Positions 13,407 through 16,594 of a stretch of DNA of 16,594 bases are shown here, piece after piece. The stretch comes from JBCBJZ01 sp038522635 (GTDB taxonomy: Bacteria > Pseudomonadota > Alphaproteobacteria > Rhizobiales > Hyphomicrobiaceae). The position numbers and the translations under genes are program-made. Below the pieces are notes generated by a model. It worked only from the letters and a program-made list of their open reading frames with translations. It was not told where the DNA came from and searched no databases. The first letter of the stretch is position 1, and the number at the start of each line of letters is the position of its first letter. The stretch covers positions 1 through 16,594 of the forward strand of contig JBCBJZ010000079.1 in NCBI GenBank assembly GCA_038522635.1, written 5' to 3'.

Positions 13407-14928
13407 AACCTTCGCGCTTCTGATCGACGGCTTCTTCATCGCGCTTCAGCCGCAAAATCTGGTTTTGGTTTTGCTGGGCTGCGCGGCCGGTCTTTTCATT
13501 GGCGCGATGCCGGGCTTGGGCTCGGTCAATGGCGTGGCGATCCTGCTGCCGCTGACCTATCTGGTGCCGCCGACGGGCGCGGTGATCTTTCTCGCCGCCC
13601 TCTACTATGGTGCGATGTATGGCGGGGCCGTCTCCTCGGTGATGCTCGGCATTCCCGGCGCCTCGACCGCGGTCGCAACCACATTCGATGGACGACCCTT
13701 GGCCAAGCAGGGGCTTGCCGACAAGGCGTTGATCGCCGCCGCTGTAGCTTCGTTCGTGGGAGGGACGATCTCCGTCGTTCTCTTCACGCTCGCCGCACCC
13801 CCTCTGGCGCATGTGGCGCTGGTGTTCGGTCCGCCTGAAACCTTCGCGCTGATGCTGCTCGCCTTCGCCACGTTCGTCGGCCTAGGCGGCGATGATATTG
13901 CCAAGACGATCTTCTCGATTTGCATCGGTCTGGTGCTGGCGGCCGTTGGGATGGACGAAGTGTCGGGCGAGCCGCGGCTGATCTTCGGCGACATCACCGA
14001 CTTCATGAACGGCATCAAGTTCCTGGTGCTCGCGATCGGGATCTACGGCATCGGCGAGATGCTTTGGACGATCGAAGAAAACATCCGTAACGGCGGCCAA
14101 TCGATGCTGTCGGAAGCGGTGCTGTCGGTGAAGCGAACCTTGAGCCATTTTCGCGCGTTGCTGCGAACCTGGCGCACGATGCTGATGGGGTCCGTACTGG
14201 GCTACTTTGTCGGCATTTTGCCGGCTGCAGGCGCCACGCCAGGCTCGCTGATGGCGTATGGGATCGGCAAACAGATGTCGAAGGAGCCTGAGACCTTCGG
14301 CAAAGGCAATCTGGAGGGCGTGGTCGCGCCCGAAGCGGCCAACAATGCTGCATCGACGGGCTCGATGTTGCCGATGCTGACCCTGGGCATTCCGGGTTCG
14401 CCAACCACCGCCATCCTGCTCGGCGGAATGGTGTTGTGGGGGCTTGAGCCCGGGCCGCGTCTGTTCGTTGAGCAAAAGGACTTCGTGTGGGGGCTGATCG
14501 CCTCGCTTTACGCGGCCAACCTTTTTGCGTTGATCTTGAATATCGCCTTCATCCCCGCCTTCATCTGGGTTTTGAAGCTGCCCTTCACGTTGCTTGCACC
14601 GATCATTTTCGTGCTCTGCCTCGTGGGCGGCTATGCGCCAACGCAGGACATGTACGACGTCTGGCTGATGCTGGCGTTCGGGATCGTCGGTTACCTGATG
14701 CGCAAGCTTGATTACCCGCTTGCGCCTGCCGTGCTCGCGCTCGTTCTCGGGCCCTTGGCCGAACCGGCACTGCGCCAATCGCTGATCATGAGCGGTGGTG
14801 ATGCGTCGATTTTCTTCCTTCGCCCTTACGCCGGCCCGATCATGATCGCGGCGATCTTGTTCCTGCTGCTGCCGCTGGTGACGGCCGTGCTCAAACGCCG
14901 TGCTGCGGAGCCGCCTGGTGCCGCGTAA
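13399..14928 (+). CDS. tctA: Tripartite tricarboxylate transporter, large permease subunit
   Basis: TctA (509 residues) is the large membrane subunit that carries out ion-coupled transport together with TctB and the TctC receptor. The first conserved block, GAMPGLGSVNGVAILLPLTY, and the following YYGAMYGGAVSSVMLGIPG and the second, inverted-repeat-like block GILPAAGATPGSLMAYGIGK with APEAANNAASTGSMLPMLTLGIPGS are hallmarks of TctA. About ten to twelve hydrophobic segments are visible and the length is typical. The GTG at 13399 follows TAGGAG (13385-13390). The GntR gene follows 135 bases downstream but appears to have its own promoter. Confidence 0.94.
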   Translation: MAETFALLIDGFFIALQPQNLVLVLLGCAAGLFIGAMPGLGSVNGVAILLPLTYLVPPTGAVIFLAALYYGAMYGGAVSSVMLGIPGASTAVATTFDGRPLAKQGLADKALIAAAVASFVGGTISVVLFTLAAPPLAHVALVFGPPETFALMLLAFATFVGLGGDDIAKTIFSICIGLVLAAVGMDEVSGEPRLIFGDITDFMNGIKFLVLAIGIYGIGEMLWTIEENIRNGGQSMLSEAVLSVKRTLSHFRALLRTWRTMLMGSVLGYFVGILPAAGATPGSLMAYGIGKQMSKEPETFGKGNLEGVVAPEAANNAASTGSMLPMLTLGIPGSPTTAILLGGMVLWGLEPGPRLFVEQKDFVWGLIASLYAANLFALILNIAFIPAFIWVLKLPFTLLAPIIFVLCLVGGYAPTQDMYDVWLMLAFGIVGYLMRKLDYPLAPAVLALVLGPLAEPALRQSLIMSGGDASIFFLRPYAGPIMIAAILFLLLPLVTAVLKRRAAEPPGAA

Positions 14929-14942
14929 GGTTCGCCTTGTTG

Positions 14943-14970
14943 TTGCGCTCAAGCTGAAACGTGCTATGGC
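14943..14970 (+). promoter_or_regulatory. Candidate promoter of the GntR gene
   Basis: TTGCGC (14943-14948) and TATGGC (14965-14970) are 16 bases apart. The -10 box overlaps the palindromic operator, an arrangement suited to repression or autoregulation. The leader to the ATG at 15064 would be about 90 bases. Confidence 0.4.
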
Positions 14971-14982
14971 ATGCCAGATACC
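14967..14982. promoter_or_regulatory. Candidate GntR operator, autoregulatory
   Basis: TGGCATGCCA (14967-14976) is a perfect 10-base palindrome. With the next bases it makes GGCATGCCAGATACC, identical to the sequence upstream of tctC at 11441-11455. It lies over the predicted -10 box of the regulator gene 97 bases downstream, as expected for an autoregulated GntR/FCD protein. Confidence 0.55.
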
Positions 14983-15063
14983 AGACGAGCTGCGGCGATG
15001 CGTTGAGCTCCGGTCCGCTTCAAGGCATCCGCTCACCGACCCAAGCGCAAGGCGATCGCGACG

Positions 15064-15831
15064 ATGGCTGACACCACGGTCAAACTCACTCAATTGGTGA
15101 TCCCTGAGAGCCTCAAGGCGCAGGCCCACGCCGCCCTGCGCGAAGCCATCATGGCCACCAACATCTACGCCGATGACGCCAACCTCCGGCTCGATGAGCG
15201 CGCACTTTCCGCGCAGTTCGGCATCTCTCGCACGCCGCTGCGTGAAGCGATCGCGCAGTTGGAGCATGAAGGACTTGTGAGCGTCGTGCCTCGGCGCGGG
15301 ATTTTCATCGTGCGCAAGACCAAGGCTGAAATCTTGGAAATGATCACGGTCTGGGCCGCGCTTGAAAGCATGGCAGCCCGTCTGGCCACCAAGTCGGCGG
15401 ACGATGCAGCGATCACCCAACTGCACACGCTGGTGGATGATTTTGCCGCCGATGCGCTCGCCCAGCGGTTGGGCGAATACTCGGATGCCAACATCCGCTT
15501 CCACCAGGCGATCATCGCGCTCAGCGGCTGCACGATGATCAAAGACATCACCGATAAGCTGTTCTTCCACGTGCGCGCGATCCGCCAGCGCACGATCACG
15601 GAAAACAACCGTGCGCAACGCTCGGTGGTGGACCACAAAGAGATCATCGCGTCGCTTGAAGCGCGCGACACTGAGCGGGCCGAACGCCTGGTGCGGGAAC
15701 ACACCTTGAAGTTGCGCGATCACGTGGAGCGCTTTGTTGATTTGGATTACGCTGGCGCGTTGGGCGAGCCCTCACGCCTGCGCGCCCGTGGGCGCAGCAC
15801 GCTCGCCGATCAAGGCCGTGCCGCCTCGTAA
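15064..15831 (+). CDS. GntR-family transcriptional regulator, FCD subfamily
   Basis: The 255-residue protein has an N-terminal winged helix-turn-helix (about residues 15-80), with RLDERALSAQFGISRTPLREAI as the helix-turn-helix and PRRGIFIV as the wing tip. A helical FCD ligand-binding domain (about residues 90-225) follows. Asp and His in DANIRFHQ, His in VDHKE and His in REHTLKL are placed like the metal ligands of FCD proteins. The basic tail after about residue 230 is probably disordered. AAGGCGA precedes the ATG. Sitting between the transporter and oxc, it likely controls the whole module in response to oxalate, formate or a CoA ester; the ligand is inferred only from context. Palindromes upstream of its own gene, of tctC, and in the fdh gap are its likely sites. 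Confidence 0.9.
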   Translation: MADTTVKLTQLVIPESLKAQAHAALREAIMATNIYADDANLRLDERALSAQFGISRTPLREAIAQLEHEGLVSVVPRRGIFIVRKTKAEILEMITVWAALESMAARLATKSADDAAITQLHTLVDDFAADALAQRLGEYSDANIRFHQAIIALSGCTMIKDITDKLFFHVRAIRQRTITENNRAQRSVVDHKEIIASLEARDTERAERLVREHTLKLRDHVERFVDLDYAGALGEPSRLRARGRSTLADQGRAAS

Positions 15832-15924
15832 CGAACGTCAATCCCAACAAGACCTGAACCGACCTCAATGAACAACCGAGCGGCTGACGCGAAGACAGCC
15901 TGAAGCGGCGGAGGATGAACCCTG

Positions 15925-16594
15925 ATGGGTGAGCACAAGACGGACTTGCAAACAAACGGCGCTGGCGCCGATGCCACGGCCCTGACCGATGGCTTCCACC
16001 TGGTGATCGATGCGTTGAAGCTGAACGGCATCGAGACGCTCTACGGGGTGCCCGGCATTCCGATCACGGATCTGGGGCGGCTGGCGCAGGCAAACGGCAT
16101 GCGGGTGATCTCGTTTCGCCACGAACAAAACGCCGGCCACGCGGCGGCGATCGCAGGCTTCCTCAACGCCAAGCCTGGCGTTTGCCTGACCGTGTCCGCA
16201 CCGGGGTTCCTGAACGGCCTGACGGCGCTTGCGAACGCGACCACGAACTGTTTTCCGATGATCCTCATCAGCGGTTCGTCAGAGCGCGAGATCGTCGATC
16301 TGCAGCAGGGCGATTACGAGGAAATGGACCAACTGGCGGTCGCCAAGCCGCTTTGCAAGGCCGCCTACCGGGTGTTGCACGCACAAGACATCGGGGTTGG
16401 CGTGGCGCGGGCGATCAGGGCGGCCTGCTCCGGGCGTCCTGGTGGCGTGTACCTCGATCTTCCCGCCAACCTCTTTGGCCAGACGATGGCGCGGGAGGCA
16501 GGCGCGGCTTCGCTCGTTCAGGTGGTCGATCCAGCGCCTGCGCAGCTCCCAGCGCCATCGAGTGTTGAGCGGGCCATCGCGCTGCTGAAAGGCG
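15925..16594 (+). CDS. oxc: Oxalyl-CoA decarboxylase, N-terminal part (runs off the window)
   Basis: The first 223 codons are present. The product is a thiamine diphosphate enzyme that decarboxylates oxalyl-CoA to formyl-CoA and CO2 in oxalate catabolism. Long stretches agree with my memory of Oxalobacter formigenes Oxc: LTDGFH at the start, SFRHEQNAGHAA, GVCLTVSAPGFLNG, the SGSSEREIVDLQQGDYEEMD signature that separates Oxc from other ThDP decarboxylases, and SGRPGGVYLDLPA. Glu67 corresponds to the cofactor-activating Glu56 and Tyr131 to Tyr120 of that enzyme, with about 11 extra residues at this N-terminus. GGAGG lies 10 bases before the ATG. The gap from the GntR gene is 93 bases, so readthrough from it is possible. 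A formyl-CoA transferase gene (frc) would be expected downstream. Confidence 0.95.
   Translation, partial: MGEHKTDLQTNGAGADATALTDGFHLVIDALKLNGIETLYGVPGIPITDLGRLAQANGMRVISFRHEQNAGHAAAIAGFLNAKPGVCLTVSAPGFLNGLTALANATTNCFPMILISGSSEREIVDLQQGDYEEMDQLAVAKPLCKAAYRVLHAQDIGVGVARAIRAACSGRPGGVYLDLPANLFGQTMAREAGAASLVQVVDPAPAQLPAPSSVERAIALLKG

Noticed and set aside
13882..15723. 613-codon minus-strand open frame
   Set aside because: It runs antisense through tctA and the GntR gene, both well supported; its composition (Arg, His, Gln, Asp rich) is typical of a shadow frame.
15915..15932. Five-codon frame MNPDG overlapping the oxc start
   Set aside because: The GGAGG directly abuts its ATG, too close for initiation, while the spacing suits the oxc ATG; most likely chance.

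Overview
The window is GC-rich DNA that most resembles an alphaproteobacterium, probably of the Hyphomicrobiales/Rhodospirillales type. That placement is an inference from the style of the NadE tail, the GatC/GatA pair and the formate dehydrogenase; nothing in the window gives a species. There are no tRNA, rRNA, CRISPR or transposon signals. All reading frames look intact except the two genes cut by the window edges.

The left part (1-5722) holds chromosomal housekeeping and envelope genes: the 3' end of nadE; an oppositely oriented YbaK/ProX-type aminoacyl-tRNA deacylase; gatC and gatA of the tRNA-dependent amidotransferase; an unknown lipoprotein overlapping gatA by 4 bases; a PchB-like AroQ chorismate mutase; a three-helix small membrane protein; and a periplasmic L,D-transpeptidase. 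The gap between the lipoprotein and the mutase contains an unexplained nested inverted repeat (3470-3532).

The right part (5851-16594) reads as an oxalate/formate module. On the minus strand is a three-gene unit: a fused NuoE/NuoF-type diaphorase subunit, a 922-residue molybdenum- or tungsten-dependent formate dehydrogenase catalytic subunit, and a plant-type [2Fe-2S] ferredoxin. Divergent from it on the plus strand are a tripartite tricarboxylate-type transporter (tctC-tctB-tctA), a GntR/FCD regulator, and the first 223 codons of oxalyl-CoA decarboxylase (oxc), which runs off the end.

The likely flow is uptake of a small (di)carboxylate by TctCBA, oxalyl-CoA decarboxylation by Oxc to formyl-CoA, release of formate by a CoA-transferase expected beyond the right edge, and NAD-linked oxidation of formate to CO2. 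An identical 15-base sequence containing a palindrome (GGCATGCCAGATACC) lies upstream of both tctC and the GntR gene. A third related palindrome (TGGTATGCCA) lies in the fdh-tctC divergent gap. These are good candidates for operators of the local GntR protein and would tie the module into one regulon.
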